This document shows, in pieces, positions 30,637 to 39,050 of a DNA stretch of 64,000 nucleotides. Made by a program: the position numbers and the translations under genes. The stretch covers positions 32,031 to 96,030 of the IMG/VR virus record IMGVR_UViG_3300037119_005846. One strand, 5' to 3'. The stretch's first letter is position 1, and each line of letters starts with the position of its first letter. Below the pieces are notes generated by a model. It searched no databases. It was given only the letters and a program-made list of their open reading frames with translations, and had not been told where the DNA came from. Source of the DNA: a virus.

Positions 30637-31284
30637 ATGACCACCACAGCAGCGAGCTTCCTCGGCTCCAACCCCCACGTCGCGCCGTCACCCCATGGCG
30701 TGGACGCCTATGGCCTCTACATCGAGACCGTCGAGGTTAACAGCCTCAACCAGGTCCAGTGGTACAACCGGATCTTCCTGGCCGGCAACGCAATCAGCTT
30801 CTATCACCGAGCAGCTCACGCCTCTCGAACCACGTGGAAACTGTACCGCTACGCTGACACCGCCACCGCCGAGAAGGCGCTGACCAAGTTCACCACGGGC
30901 GGCCGCGGCACGATGCTCCTCCGCGGGGCGCCGATTCTCGTCCAGTTGGACGCGGTCGACGTCACCGCGATTGATGAGATGAAGATGCCGATCGCTCGGT
31001 ATCGCGGCAACAACCGCCACGAGAGCTTGTTCGGCAAGTTCAACCTAGACGACACGCCCCAGATCGCACCGCAAGCGCTCAACGCCAAGGGCTTCGACTC
31101 CGCGAATGCCGCGATCGTCGCGGCCGCAGCCTCGGCCGCAGCCGCCGCCAAGGTGGCGACCGACTTGACGTCAACCATGACCCCACCCTTGCCGACAGTT
31201 GGCGGGATGACGAGTGGCACGACGACGAGTGGCACGACGACTGCCACGATCATCACCACCAGCTCGGGCACCGAGCCGTACTGA
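30637..31284 (+). CDS. Hypothetical 215-aa protein between MoxR and VWA genes
   Basis: Preceded by ACACAGACAGGA at 30619. Residues ~20-130 look alpha/beta (LYIETVEVNSLNQVQWYNR, GTMLLRGAPILVQL); the C-terminus is Ala-rich, then Thr/Ser/Gly-rich and disordered. Its place between the ATPase and the VWA protein suggests it is an adaptor or substrate of that module. No family recognised. Confidence 0.65.
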   Translation: MTTTAASFLGSNPHVAPSPHGVDAYGLYIETVEVNSLNQVQWYNRIFLAGNAISFYHRAAHASRTTWKLYRYADTATAEKALTKFTTGGRGTMLLRGAPILVQLDAVDVTAIDEMKMPIARYRGNNRHESLFGKFNLDDTPQIAPQALNAKGFDSANAAIVAAAASAAAAAKVATDLTSTMTPPLPTVGGMTSGTTTSGTTTATIITTSSGTEPY

Positions 31285-31299
31285 CCGACAGCGCCCGGT

Positions 31300-31322
31300 C
31301 CGGGAGTCAGACGGGTTCCCGG
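31300..31322 (+). terminator. Hairpin between hypothetical and VWA genes
   Basis: CCGGGA / TCCCGG 6-bp stem extended by G-U pairs. Lies just upstream of the next -35 element. Confidence 0.45.
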
Positions 31323-31326
31323 CCGG

Positions 31327-31355
31327 TGGCCATTGTGTTCACAATGGTGTATAAT
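31327..31355 (+). promoter_or_regulatory. Phage promoter, GTGG/TATAAT family
   Basis: -35 TGGCCA (31327-31332, preceded by G), 17-nt spacer with CA at 8-9, TG-TATAAT at 31350-31355. ATG at 31362 is 6 nt downstream. Confidence 0.8.
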
Positions 31356-31361
31356 GAGGAC

Positions 31362-33233
31362 ATGACAGACATGAAGACGACAAGGACGGTGAACCCGCAG
31401 CGTGACGCTCTGCAGGTCGCCCTGAACGCGGAGATCCGGTACTCCCCGCTGCGGGTGCCCAGCGCGGTCGTCCACATCGAGGACGACGAGTCGCAGCCGA
31501 ACCCGCCGGCGGTGGCGTGGTACGAGCCGAAGACCGGGGACATCCACATCCACATCGACCGCGCCAAGATCAACCCCACCGACGCCAACTCGCGCGGCCG
31601 CAAGGACTACGCCGTCACCCGCGGCCTACTGGTCCACGAGGCCTCGCACGCCAAGAACAGCGCCTGGCTGACCACCCTCTGGCACACCGGCATCAAGCCG
31701 TCGGTGATGCGGACTCTGACGATGTTCGAGGAGATGCGGGTCGAGGCACGGGCGGTCAACGCCGACCCGGACGAGTCCCGCATCAACCTCCGGGCGTCGC
31801 TGCCGCTGGCGATGGGTGACATCCGCGACAACCCGCCGGTGACCCGCTACGACGCGGCCAACAGCTGGGGCCTCATCTACGGCCGCTCGCTGACGACGGT
31901 CGTCAGCCACATCGAGCTCCAGTGGCTCGATGACGCGGCTCGCACCATCCTCGGCGACGACGACGTCGATCAGCTCGGCGACATCCTTCAGGAGGCGATC
32001 GGCGCGAGCCACCGCGACGCTGCCCGACTCATCCAGCTCGCCGAGGAGTGGATCGACTTGGTCGGCGCTCCGCCGGAGGGCGAGGGTGGCGGCGGCTGCG
32101 GTCATGGCGAGCCGACCGAGACCGAGCCGGAGGGCGAGAAGATCGAGAAGGGTGAGCCCTCCAAGGATGCCGCGAAGGGTGAAGAGGACGAGGACGACGG
32201 TGACGCCAAGGCGACAGCCGACGGCGCGGCCGCCGAGGACGAGTCCGACGGCAAGCCATCGCGTGGCAAGTTCAACAGCGAGGACGATGATGAGGACGAA
32301 GAGTCCGCGGAATCCGAGAGCGCGCCGATCAGCAAGGACGCCGGCGAGCTGATCAAGGAGATGCTCGACCAGCTCCTCGATGACGTCGAGATCAACTGGT
32401 CGAAGGTCAGGGTCGACATGGCCGACCCGATGGACATGGCCAAGCGCGTGTTCGGCATCCACCGCAGCGACAAGGACATCACGAAGTCGGCACCGACCGC
32501 GGTCCACCACGCCGCAGTTGCCAAGACGGCGAAGGCGCTGGAGGAGCTGGTCGTCCCCGCGATCAGCAAGGTCAGCGTCGCCGCTGAGCTTCCGCCGGGA
32601 CGGCTGCGGACCCGCGAGGCGGTCCGTGCTTCTGCTGAGCGTGCGCAGGGTCGGATGGTGACGGCTCGTCCCTGGGAGGCGACGAAGCGCCGCCACACGA
32701 CCTCACGCCCGATCGTGGTCGGCATCGCCACCGACGTCAGCGGCTCGATGGGATGGGCCGAGCAGATGGTCGCGGACTTCGCCTACACCTGGACCAACGC
32801 CGGTCGCCGGATCGGAGCCCGGACCGCGGCAGTCACGTTCGGTGATACCGCTCAGGCGATCGCCGGTCCCGGTGAGGTCCTGTCCGAGGTCCCGCGCCGC
32901 AGCGCCAACGGTGGCAAGGAGCGGGCCGACCACGCGCTGGCCGCCTTGGACGGGGTGCTCAAGCTGAGCCACAATAACGGCGCCGCCAAGTTGCTCGTCA
33001 TCGTCAGTGATGGTGTCCTCGTGATCTCCAACGAGATGGACCGAGTCCGCCAGCGGCTAGCCGACTTCAAGCTCGGTGGGACGACCGTCATCTGGGTGAC
33101 GCCGGAGCGGTCGTACGTCAAGGGTCTCGTCAAGCTCGGCCTCGTCGAGATCGTTGAGGTCTCGATGGGACGCGGCTCCTTCGACCAGGTCCAGGAGGAG
33201 GTGCTGAAGAAGATCAGCCAGCTCAGCCACTGA
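31362..33233 (+). CDS. VWA-domain protein with zincin-like HEASH motif
   Basis: 623 aa from the leaderless ATG. N-terminal domain (~25-230) contains LLVHEASHAKNS: H92, E93 and H96 of an HExxH zinc protease, and MFEEMRVEARAV may supply the third ligand. Residues ~240-330 are an acidic low-complexity linker. The C-terminal VWA domain (~445-620) has a complete MIDAS: DVSGSM (D458), TFGD and a downstream Asp in VSDG. This is the layout of DUF2201/CobT-like partners of MoxR ATPases. Predicted to remodel or cleave a protein with the ATPase at 29630; target unknown. Confidence 0.8.
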   Translation: MTDMKTTRTVNPQRDALQVALNAEIRYSPLRVPSAVVHIEDDESQPNPPAVAWYEPKTGDIHIHIDRAKINPTDANSRGRKDYAVTRGLLVHEASHAKNSAWLTTLWHTGIKPSVMRTLTMFEEMRVEARAVNADPDESRINLRASLPLAMGDIRDNPPVTRYDAANSWGLIYGRSLTTVVSHIELQWLDDAARTILGDDDVDQLGDILQEAIGASHRDAARLIQLAEEWIDLVGAPPEGEGGGGCGHGEPTETEPEGEKIEKGEPSKDAAKGEEDEDDGDAKATADGAAAEDESDGKPSRGKFNSEDDDEDEESAESESAPISKDAGELIKEMLDQLLDDVEINWSKVRVDMADPMDMAKRVFGIHRSDKDITKSAPTAVHHAAVAKTAKALEELVVPAISKVSVAAELPPGRLRTREAVRASAERAQGRMVTARPWEATKRRHTTSRPIVVGIATDVSGSMGWAEQMVADFAYTWTNAGRRIGARTAAVTFGDTAQAIAGPGEVLSEVPRRSANGGKERADHALAALDGVLKLSHNNGAAKLLVIVSDGVLVISNEMDRVRQRLADFKLGGTTVIWVTPERSYVKGLVKLGLVEIVEVSMGRGSFDQVQEEVLKKISQLSH

Positions 33234-33284
33234 GCAACCACACAGACCAAGACCCCCTCAGACACAGACAACAAGGAGGATCCC

Positions 33285-33611
33285 ATGTGGATCATCAGCA
33301 AGACCGGCTTTGTGTCGGTCGTCCAGCATCAGCAAGACCCCAGCCTCATGCGAGCGAGGGCTCGCCGACGCGACCATCTCGTCAATACGTTCGGCCTCGG
33401 CGACGAGGAGGTAATCGACCTCGGCCCCGGCGCCAACGACTACCGCTGGCATGCTGACGTCACTCGCGAGCACGTCAAGCTCGCGCTGGCCTCAGCCGTC
33501 AACGACGTCGACTACGACAGCCACGTCAAAGAGGCGGTCACCGGCGGTGACGAGGTGTTCTACACCGCGATGATCAAGAGCTGGGGCGCTCTGCGGAAGC
33601 TGCAGTCATGA
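33285..33611 (+). CDS. Conserved 108-aa actinophage-type protein
   Basis: Near-perfect Shine-Dalgarno (aaggagg). MWIISKTGFVSVVQH at the start, RARARRRDHLVNTF in the middle and a C-terminal W-containing helix match a short protein seen in many actinophages and not assigned a function. Probably alpha+beta. Confidence 0.75.
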   Translation: MWIISKTGFVSVVQHQQDPSLMRARARRRDHLVNTFGLGDEEVIDLGPGANDYRWHADVTREHVKLALASAVNDVDYDSHVKEAVTGGDEVFYTAMIKSWGALRKLQS

Positions 33612-33772
33612 TCGGCGAGGTCGATCACAGCGGCGCCGTTCCACTGCTGGAGTTCTTGGTCGTCGTCGCGTCTGGCCTCCTGATCCTCGACGTCGTGGCG
33701 GAGGTATACCGCTGGAACATCCGTCGGCGTGAAGAGCGTGACCAGGAGAGGCCATGGCGTGGCATCGAGTGA
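33608..33772 (+). CDS. 54-aa single-TM protein
   Basis: ATGA overlap. TM helix at residues ~12-33 (PLLEFLVVVASGLLILDVVAEV), then a basic and acidic cytoplasmic-type tail (RRREERDQERPW). Function unknown. Confidence 0.55.
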   Translation: MIGEVDHSGAVPLLEFLVVVASGLLILDVVAEVYRWNIRRREERDQERPWRGIE

Positions 33773-33990
33773 CTGGTCTGACAGCCGAGGACATGGTCAA
33801 GGCCGCGTCCAAGCGACGCTTCGTCGTCCTCGCTGACGGCCGCCCGGTGGAGCTCGTTCGCTGGCCGGCCACCGGCACGGGCCGCGCCCGCGTCCAGACA
33901 CCGCGGGGCAAGCCGTTCAGCGTCGCCGTCGCAGCGGTAGTCGAGATCGATCTCCCGCCAGGTGGCAATGTCATACAACACGATGTATAA
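33754..33990 (+). CDS. Hypothetical 78-aa basic protein
   Basis: Starts inside the upstream gene after ccaggagag. Basic, small-barrel-like (RFVVLADGRPVELVRW, RVQTPRGKPFSVAV). Its TAA stop lies inside the TATAAT box of the next promoter. Confidence 0.6.
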   Translation: MAWHRVTGLTAEDMVKAASKRRFVVLADGRPVELVRWPATGTGRARVQTPRGKPFSVAVAAVVEIDLPPGGNVIQHDV

Positions 33991-33991
33991 T
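33963..33991 (+). promoter_or_regulatory. Phage promoter, GTGG/TATAAT family
   Basis: -35 TGGCAA (33963-33968, preceded by G), 17-nt spacer with CA at 8-9, TG-TATAAT at 33986-33991. Entirely within the end of the upstream gene apart from the last base. ATG at 33998 is 6 nt downstream. Confidence 0.8.
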
Positions 33992-33997
33992 GACGCC

Positions 33998-34612
33998 ATG
34001 ACAGAGACACAGACCACCACGCCGGCGGCGGCGAACCCTCTGACCGCCGCGCAGGCCGACTTCATCGGCGGCCTCCTCGACGAGCGCGAGGGCTTCACCC
34101 CCGGATTCGAAGTTCGAGTCCGCGAGGGCATCGCCACCTGGGCGATCGACAAGACCAAGGCGAGCGAGATCATCGGCTGGCTGCTCGAGCGCCCAAAGAG
34201 GGCGAAGGCGACCGGCCCCACCTACACCGCGATCCTCGCCGATGACAAGCTCGACATCCCCGCCGGCCACTACGCCGCGACCGTTCCCGGCTCGCACGAG
34301 CCGCTCTCGTTCTTCCGGGTCGACCGGCCGACCGAGGGCAAGTGGGCGGGCGCGACGTTTGTCAAGCACATCGTCGGTGGACACCCGGACTACCCCGTCA
34401 AGGGCGCGGCTGCGCAGGAGGCGTTGAAGGCGATCAACGACGCCGGCATCGTCGCCAGCGCCGTCAGGTACGCCGCTGAGTTCCGTCGCTGCCTTCACTG
34501 TAACTTGCAACTGACCGACCCGATCAGCCGCGCGATCGGTATCGGCCCTCACTGCCGCAAGGCTTACGCCGGCACCGCACTGATCGCCGCCGTCCTGGCG
34601 GTCGGTCGGTGA
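33998..34612 (+). CDS. DUF6011-like zinc protein
   Basis: 204 aa, leaderless start, MTET N-terminus. Residues ~20-60 are helical (AQADFIGGLLDERE, IDKTKASEIIGWLLERP), followed by a beta-rich middle (YAATVPGSHEPLSFFRVDRP). The C-terminus CLHCNLQLTDPISRAIGIGPHC is a DUF6011-type zinc knuckle common in actinophages. Function of the family is unknown. Confidence 0.75.
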   Translation: MTETQTTTPAAANPLTAAQADFIGGLLDEREGFTPGFEVRVREGIATWAIDKTKASEIIGWLLERPKRAKATGPTYTAILADDKLDIPAGHYAATVPGSHEPLSFFRVDRPTEGKWAGATFVKHIVGGHPDYPVKGAAAQEALKAINDAGIVASAVRYAAEFRRCLHCNLQLTDPISRAIGIGPHCRKAYAGTALIAAVLAVGR

Positions 34613-35484
34613 GCGTCGACATCGTCTGGGCGGCGCTGGAGAACCGGCGCCGCTCGGTCAACCTCCTTCGTGCCGTCGACTGCCTGCAGCCGGCGGCACT
34701 CGAGCGCGCGGCCACTGTCGCCCTCACCGGTGCCGCGGTCAGCGTGCTTGACGCAGTCGGCGACGGCATGCCCGACGACACCGTCGTCTGGCCGATCGTC
34801 GAGTCGGCATGGCCGTACGAGCACGTCCCCGCGCTGTTCGTGGCGACCGACCCGATCACAACCGAGTACATCATCACGTCCAACGACTACGGCATCCTAG
34901 ATGAGCCGTACGTCGACGTCAAGGAGCTGACGGCGCAGCTGATCGTTCCGCCCGGGTTCTACAGCCGCCAGCCGATGCCGGTCTACATGCGCGTCGAGGA
35001 CGGTCACCTCGAGAAGATCAACATCGATGCCGCGGACTACAGCCTCGCCGTGGACATCCATCCGGACGGCGACTCCACCATGAGCTGGATCCCGTGGGGC
35101 GAGAAGATGCGGACGCGCGGCACTGACTGGCGGATCAGCAAGTCGACGCGGCGACAGCGAGCACTGGTCCATGCGATCGCGACCGGCAAGATCATGCTCG
35201 CTGATCCCGACGGTATGACCAAGACTCAGCGACGGCGGCTGGAGCAGGCGAAGACGACACTGAAGATCCTTCGACCGGTCCGCATCGGTGACGCGCTTAA
35301 CAGTCCAACCGCACCTGTCATCCACCACCGCTCGCACTGGACGGCAGACGGCCTCGAGAAGCGAGCGATGTCGCTGTCATGGGCGAAGCAAATATGTGAC
35401 CGTGACCCGGTGATGACTTCATACAAGTGCCACGTCTGTGGCAAGATCCACGTCGGTCACACCGTTGAGACGATCGACCTCTAG
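34609..35484 (+). CDS. Hypothetical 291-aa protein with C-terminal CxxC...H
   Basis: GTGA overlap start. Helical N-terminal third (RRSVNLLRAVDCLQPAALERA), a beta-rich middle (MPVYMRVEDGHLEKINI), a basic helix and a C-terminal KCHVCGKIHVGH motif that could bind zinc. No enzyme motif seen. Confidence 0.6.
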   Translation: MSVDIVWAALENRRRSVNLLRAVDCLQPAALERAATVALTGAAVSVLDAVGDGMPDDTVVWPIVESAWPYEHVPALFVATDPITTEYIITSNDYGILDEPYVDVKELTAQLIVPPGFYSRQPMPVYMRVEDGHLEKINIDAADYSLAVDIHPDGDSTMSWIPWGEKMRTRGTDWRISKSTRRQRALVHAIATGKIMLADPDGMTKTQRRRLEQAKTTLKILRPVRIGDALNSPTAPVIHHRSHWTADGLEKRAMSLSWAKQICDRDPVMTSYKCHVCGKIHVGHTVETIDL

Positions 35485-35493
35485 GGAGATGAC

Positions 35494-36564
35494 ATGAAGA
35501 TACTCTGCACTGCGTTCAACAGCGCGGCGCTGACCGAGGCGACGCACCGGTGGCATATTCGTAATGCCGTCGGCGCCTACGTCGCCGCGCTGAGAGACCT
35601 CGGGCACGACGTCGACTGGCGACGCTCGACGATGGATGACGCCGATCTCGTGCAGACACGCCGTGATCAGTACGACGTCATTATCGCTAACGTCGTTCCG
35701 CCGCTCAGTCTCGTCGCGATCGACTGGATTCCAGTCGTCAGACTGATGAACGCGGCGACCGAGCGTGGCATCCCCGTGATCATGTCCATCGACGACTGGA
35801 ATACAGACAACGTGACCCGCCGCGTCGAGCGCAACGGCGAGAATCCGAGTCTCGTTCTCGGCAAGGACTTCCACGCGAAGCGCGCCGGCTACGAGTGGGC
35901 GATGGCCGATCACGACCGGTACGTCAGGATGTGCTTCGACTTCGCCGCGACCAAGTTCCCGACGCTCGTCTGCGCCTACGAGTTCGGTACTGCCGAGGGC
36001 TTCGCAAGGCTCGCGAGCCGGCTGCCGGGACGAGTGTACCAGTTGGACCCGACGCCGTACGTTCACCACAACTACTACCCGCAGATGCCCGCGAAGCGTG
36101 ACCGCGTGTGGGTCATGTCATCGCTCGCGTGTCATAACAAGTGGCTATCTGAGCACGAGTGGAAGTGGCCGGGCGAGTATTACCTGACGGTTGGAGAGAA
36201 ATGGCCGCCGCCACCCGGCTGGGAGATCCATCCGCCGATCAAGCAGCACGACATTATCGAGCGCTACGGCCAGGTCTGGGGCGTGCTCCTTCAGCCGTAC
36301 AAGAGAATGCTCAGCTCGGGCTGGTGGCGTGACCGGTGGGTGACTGCGACGAGATCAGGCACGGTACTGTATGTCGATCCGGCCGACGCCGGCCGATTGA
36401 CTGACCACAACTTCAGACGTGAGATTGGTGACATCGAGAACATGTCGACAGAGGACCTAGCGCGGCTGGCGAATCGTCAGCGTGAGGAGATCGAAGACTG
36501 GCTCTGGACTAAGGAGCGACTCCAGCGCGAGCTGTCACTCGTGCTCGAGCTGGAGTGCCGATGA
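35494..36564 (+). CDS. Glycosyltransferase-like protein (GT-B fold)
   Basis: 356 aa. The start MKILCTAFNSAALT and AYVAALRDLGHDVDW, then YDVIIANVVPPLSL and IPVIMSIDDW, follow the N-terminal Rossmann half of GT4-type glycosyltransferases. C-terminal RYGQVWGVLLQPYKRM...GTVLYVDPAD resembles the donor-binding half. In phages such enzymes modify DNA bases, virion proteins or host surface sugars. It sits beside a C5-cytosine methyltransferase, and a possible dCMP hydroxymethylase is encoded at 49148. Confidence 0.6.
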   Translation: MKILCTAFNSAALTEATHRWHIRNAVGAYVAALRDLGHDVDWRRSTMDDADLVQTRRDQYDVIIANVVPPLSLVAIDWIPVVRLMNAATERGIPVIMSIDDWNTDNVTRRVERNGENPSLVLGKDFHAKRAGYEWAMADHDRYVRMCFDFAATKFPTLVCAYEFGTAEGFARLASRLPGRVYQLDPTPYVHHNYYPQMPAKRDRVWVMSSLACHNKWLSEHEWKWPGEYYLTVGEKWPPPPGWEIHPPIKQHDIIERYGQVWGVLLQPYKRMLSSGWWRDRWVTATRSGTVLYVDPADAGRLTDHNFRREIGDIENMSTEDLARLANRQREEIEDWLWTKERLQRELSLVLELECR

Positions 36565-36950
36565 CCGATCCGACGCCACCGTGGGAGTACGACGAAGTTG
36601 ATCGTGGCTACGAGACGGCATGTTGGATCGTTCGCGCGAAGAACAAGACTGGGATTCATCCTCGTGCTGGACTCACGAACTGGTTCTCGCGATTCCTTCT
36701 TCGTGGTGAGAAGGGTGTCTTCCAGCATCTCTGTGAGCAGTGGGGTGAGGTCAATTGCTGCGCTCGCTTGTCCCACATCGTGGTTGGCACGCAGTCATCG
36801 AATGCTAAGCACTGGCATCAGCTTCGTCGCGAAGCCGGTGTTGGCTTCTATCACATGCGCGGGCAGCGAAGAGTTCTCAAGACACGTCAATGCGAGGTCT
36901 GTAAAAGAGTCATTAGCCTCGTCAACTTTGAAAGGCACAAGTGTAAGTAA
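36561..36950 (+). CDS. 129-aa HNH-remnant-like zinc protein
   Basis: ATGA overlap. The segment NWFSRFLL...RLSHIVVGTQSSNAKHW resembles the 'CxNPxHL..GT...N' end of phage HNH proteins, but the catalytic HN part is missing. It ends with CEVCKRVISLVNFERHKCK, a zinc finger. Codon use and base composition look more AT-rich than neighbours, which suggests recent transfer. Confidence 0.5.
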   Translation: MTDPTPPWEYDEVDRGYETACWIVRAKNKTGIHPRAGLTNWFSRFLLRGEKGVFQHLCEQWGEVNCCARLSHIVVGTQSSNAKHWHQLRREAGVGFYHMRGQRRVLKTRQCEVCKRVISLVNFERHKCK

Positions 36951-38317
36951 TGACTTTCTCGGTCGTGGATGTCAACGGGCTCAATGGAAGTCTCAGCTGG
37001 GGAATGAACCAAGCTGGTGGTCGTCTGTTGTACCGAACGGGATACCTCGATCTCGGTCGAGCGATTGTCAGAGCGAACGCGCCACTGTGGGGCAATGATT
37101 GGCACGACTACATCGAACCGGGTGTCAAGGACTGGGAGGCGTGGTACCTAGGTGACCAGATGGCTGATGTCGTCGTAGCAGTCCCACCATGTAGTGGATT
37201 CTCCTTGCTAACTGGCAAGGGCTTGTCGCGCGGGACTGGGAACGCAGTTAACGCTGGTGCAGCTCATCCAATGAACTCGTGCATGTGGGAGTCTGCACGC
37301 TACGCCGCTCGTCACGCGCCGCAAGTGTACGTCTTCGAGTCGGTCACGGGCGCGTACCGTCGCGGCCATGACGTCATGCTCGGTCTCAGATCCGAGATCG
37401 AGCGGATCACCGGCAGGCACTACACGCTCACGCACTGGCTCCACGACTGCGCCGTGCTTGGATCGCCGACGTCTCGTCAGCGGTACATGTTCGTTGCCGT
37501 CCAGGGCGACACGCCGTTCTGCGTGACGCCGGTCGAAGAGTACGCGGTGAAGGAGCTGACTACGACGCGTGACGCGATCGGCGACCTCAGCAGCATGGAC
37601 ACAGGCGTTGGCTTGCGCCCCATCCCGTATCCGACGCTCGCCGGCGTGTTTGGTCGTCGTCTTCATCGCAAAGACAAGATGGTCGACGGTCACTACAACA
37701 ACACCGACCTTCGTCGTGATCGCGGGCTGGCGCCGCCGAAGTGGCATCACCAGGTCGATCAGATCGCCAAGACGCTGCAGGCTCACGGTAGCAATTGGCG
37801 TCAGGGCCAGAGCGAGCCGGACGCGCTGCGATGTCTCTACCAGGCGGCTGGCCTCGACCCGCTGGTCGCGATCGAGGGCGAGAAGCGCGCCGGCAAGTTT
37901 GTGCAGAACGACTTCAACCTCGGTGCGTACTTCGCGTGTCGTCTGATCTGGGACGCGCCGTGCGGCGTCATCTCCGGCTCCGGCGGCGACAGCTTTGTGC
38001 ACCCGGAGCATGACCGCCTGCTGACACACCGCGAGTGCGCCCGAATCCAGGGCTGGCCGGACGAGCTCGTGATCGAGTTCGACTCGAAGAAGTTCGGCAA
38101 GGAGCACCTCGGCGCGGTCTGGGGCAAGGCTGTGACACCGGTCGTGGCACGTCATGCTGCGCAGGAGATCGCAGCATGGCTCGAGCAGCCGGCCATGATC
38201 GGCAAGAACGCGGGCACGCTGATCGGTGATCGCGAGTACTTGATCGATGACCTCGAGCCGTCGCGCTTTCTGCGACGGATGTCGTCAGACCTGCGACGCA
38301 GGACTCTCGCTGCCTGA
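36950..38317 (+). CDS. C5-cytosine DNA methyltransferase
   Basis: 455 aa. Motif I variant SVVDVNGLNGSLSWGMNQAGG, motif IV VPPCSGFS with nucleophile C81, motif VI-like FESV, motif VIII SRQRYMFV, motif IX LTHRECARIQGWPD and motif X GKAVTPVVARH. All are in the usual order, with a ~150-residue target-recognition region. Transfers a methyl group to cytosine C5, probably to evade host restriction. The 5' third is AT-richer than the rest, continuing from the upstream gene. No restriction partner is seen. Confidence 0.85.
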   Translation: MTFSVVDVNGLNGSLSWGMNQAGGRLLYRTGYLDLGRAIVRANAPLWGNDWHDYIEPGVKDWEAWYLGDQMADVVVAVPPCSGFSLLTGKGLSRGTGNAVNAGAAHPMNSCMWESARYAARHAPQVYVFESVTGAYRRGHDVMLGLRSEIERITGRHYTLTHWLHDCAVLGSPTSRQRYMFVAVQGDTPFCVTPVEEYAVKELTTTRDAIGDLSSMDTGVGLRPIPYPTLAGVFGRRLHRKDKMVDGHYNNTDLRRDRGLAPPKWHHQVDQIAKTLQAHGSNWRQGQSEPDALRCLYQAAGLDPLVAIEGEKRAGKFVQNDFNLGAYFACRLIWDAPCGVISGSGGDSFVHPEHDRLLTHRECARIQGWPDELVIEFDSKKFGKEHLGAVWGKAVTPVVARHAAQEIAAWLEQPAMIGKNAGTLIGDREYLIDDLEPSRFLRRMSSDLRRRTLAA

Positions 38318-38322
38318 CGAGG

Positions 38323-38328
38323 TATAGT
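38323..38328 (+). promoter_or_regulatory. TATAGT box upstream of the tail operon
   Basis: GG-TATAGT lies 5 bases after the methyltransferase stop and 108 nt before the tail assembly chaperone start, leaving a leader with repeated AGACG/CAGAC elements. Candidate late promoter for the tail genes. Confidence 0.45.
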
Positions 38329-38436
38329 CTCGGCAGACAGCCAGACGCTAGACGCAGACGAGGACGACAGACCGACCATCTACTGATCGCACAGGTCGTC
38401 CATGTCCAATCATGACGAGAAAGAGAGTCAGACGCG

Positions 38437-38787
38437 ATGCCACGCACCTTTAAGGGATATGTTCCCATCGAGGCTCCGAGTTTCGAGCTCGAGTCTCCCG
38501 ACGGCGCCCGCAAGATCACAGTCAACTGCATCGGCATGCTACCAGGATCAAGATTCCTTGACTTCCTCGCCAAGACCGGCGAGGACGACCCCAAGGCAAT
38601 GGTTGGCGCGGTGGACGAGCTGCTCCGAGCAGCCGTCCGACCCGAGTCGTGGGACGAGTTTAAGGCCTTCATCGATCTACCCGATAACGGAATCGGCATG
38701 GACATGCTCGGCGAGATCACCGGGTACATCGGCGAGCTGTACGCGCGACGCCCTACGGCGCCCTCGGAGCCGTCCTTGGCTACCTGA
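38437..38787 (+). CDS. Tail assembly chaperone, short form
   Basis: 116 aa, directly upstream of the tape measure gene with a second overlapping frame, the hallmark of lambda G-type chaperones. Residues ~10-100 are an alpha/beta domain (APSFELESPDGARKITVNCIGMLPG, DELLRAAVRPESWDEF). Binds the tape measure protein during tail assembly. Confidence 0.8.
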   Translation: MPRTFKGYVPIEAPSFELESPDGARKITVNCIGMLPGSRFLDFLAKTGEDDPKAMVGAVDELLRAAVRPESWDEFKAFIDLPDNGIGMDMLGEITGYIGELYARRPTAPSEPSLAT

Positions 38788-39035
38788 GGGAGAACTGGTC
38801 GCCCCTAGCGGGCGAGTACTTCTGGCAGACCGGGCAGGATCTTCGCGACGAGCCGCTGCACTTGATCTTCGACTTCGGCTATGCCGCGCTACGACGGCAC
38901 GTTCTTCGCACGGAGGAAGAGGACAAGCAACTGGGCAAGCTCGACAGGCTGCTGCGCGACTCCGGCCCCCTGGACGTCGAAGTGATACCCGACTGGATGA
39001 GCCAGTACGAGATCAAGAAGAGCGTGCCGCGCTGA
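38437..39035 (+). CDS. Tail assembly chaperone, probable -1 frameshift long form
   Basis: A -1 frame is open from 38688 to 39035, lacks an ATG or GTG start near its beginning, and reads as real protein (YGALGAVLGYLRENWSPLAG, then HLIFDFGYAALRRHVLRTEE). The joint is best placed near CGC CCT at 38749-38754, where tRNA-Pro can re-pair from CCT to CCC, giving ...ELYARRPYGALG.... Length and position fit G-T fusions of siphoviruses. The shift site itself is inferred. Confidence 0.75.
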
Positions 39036-39050
39036 GGGTGGTGACATAGC

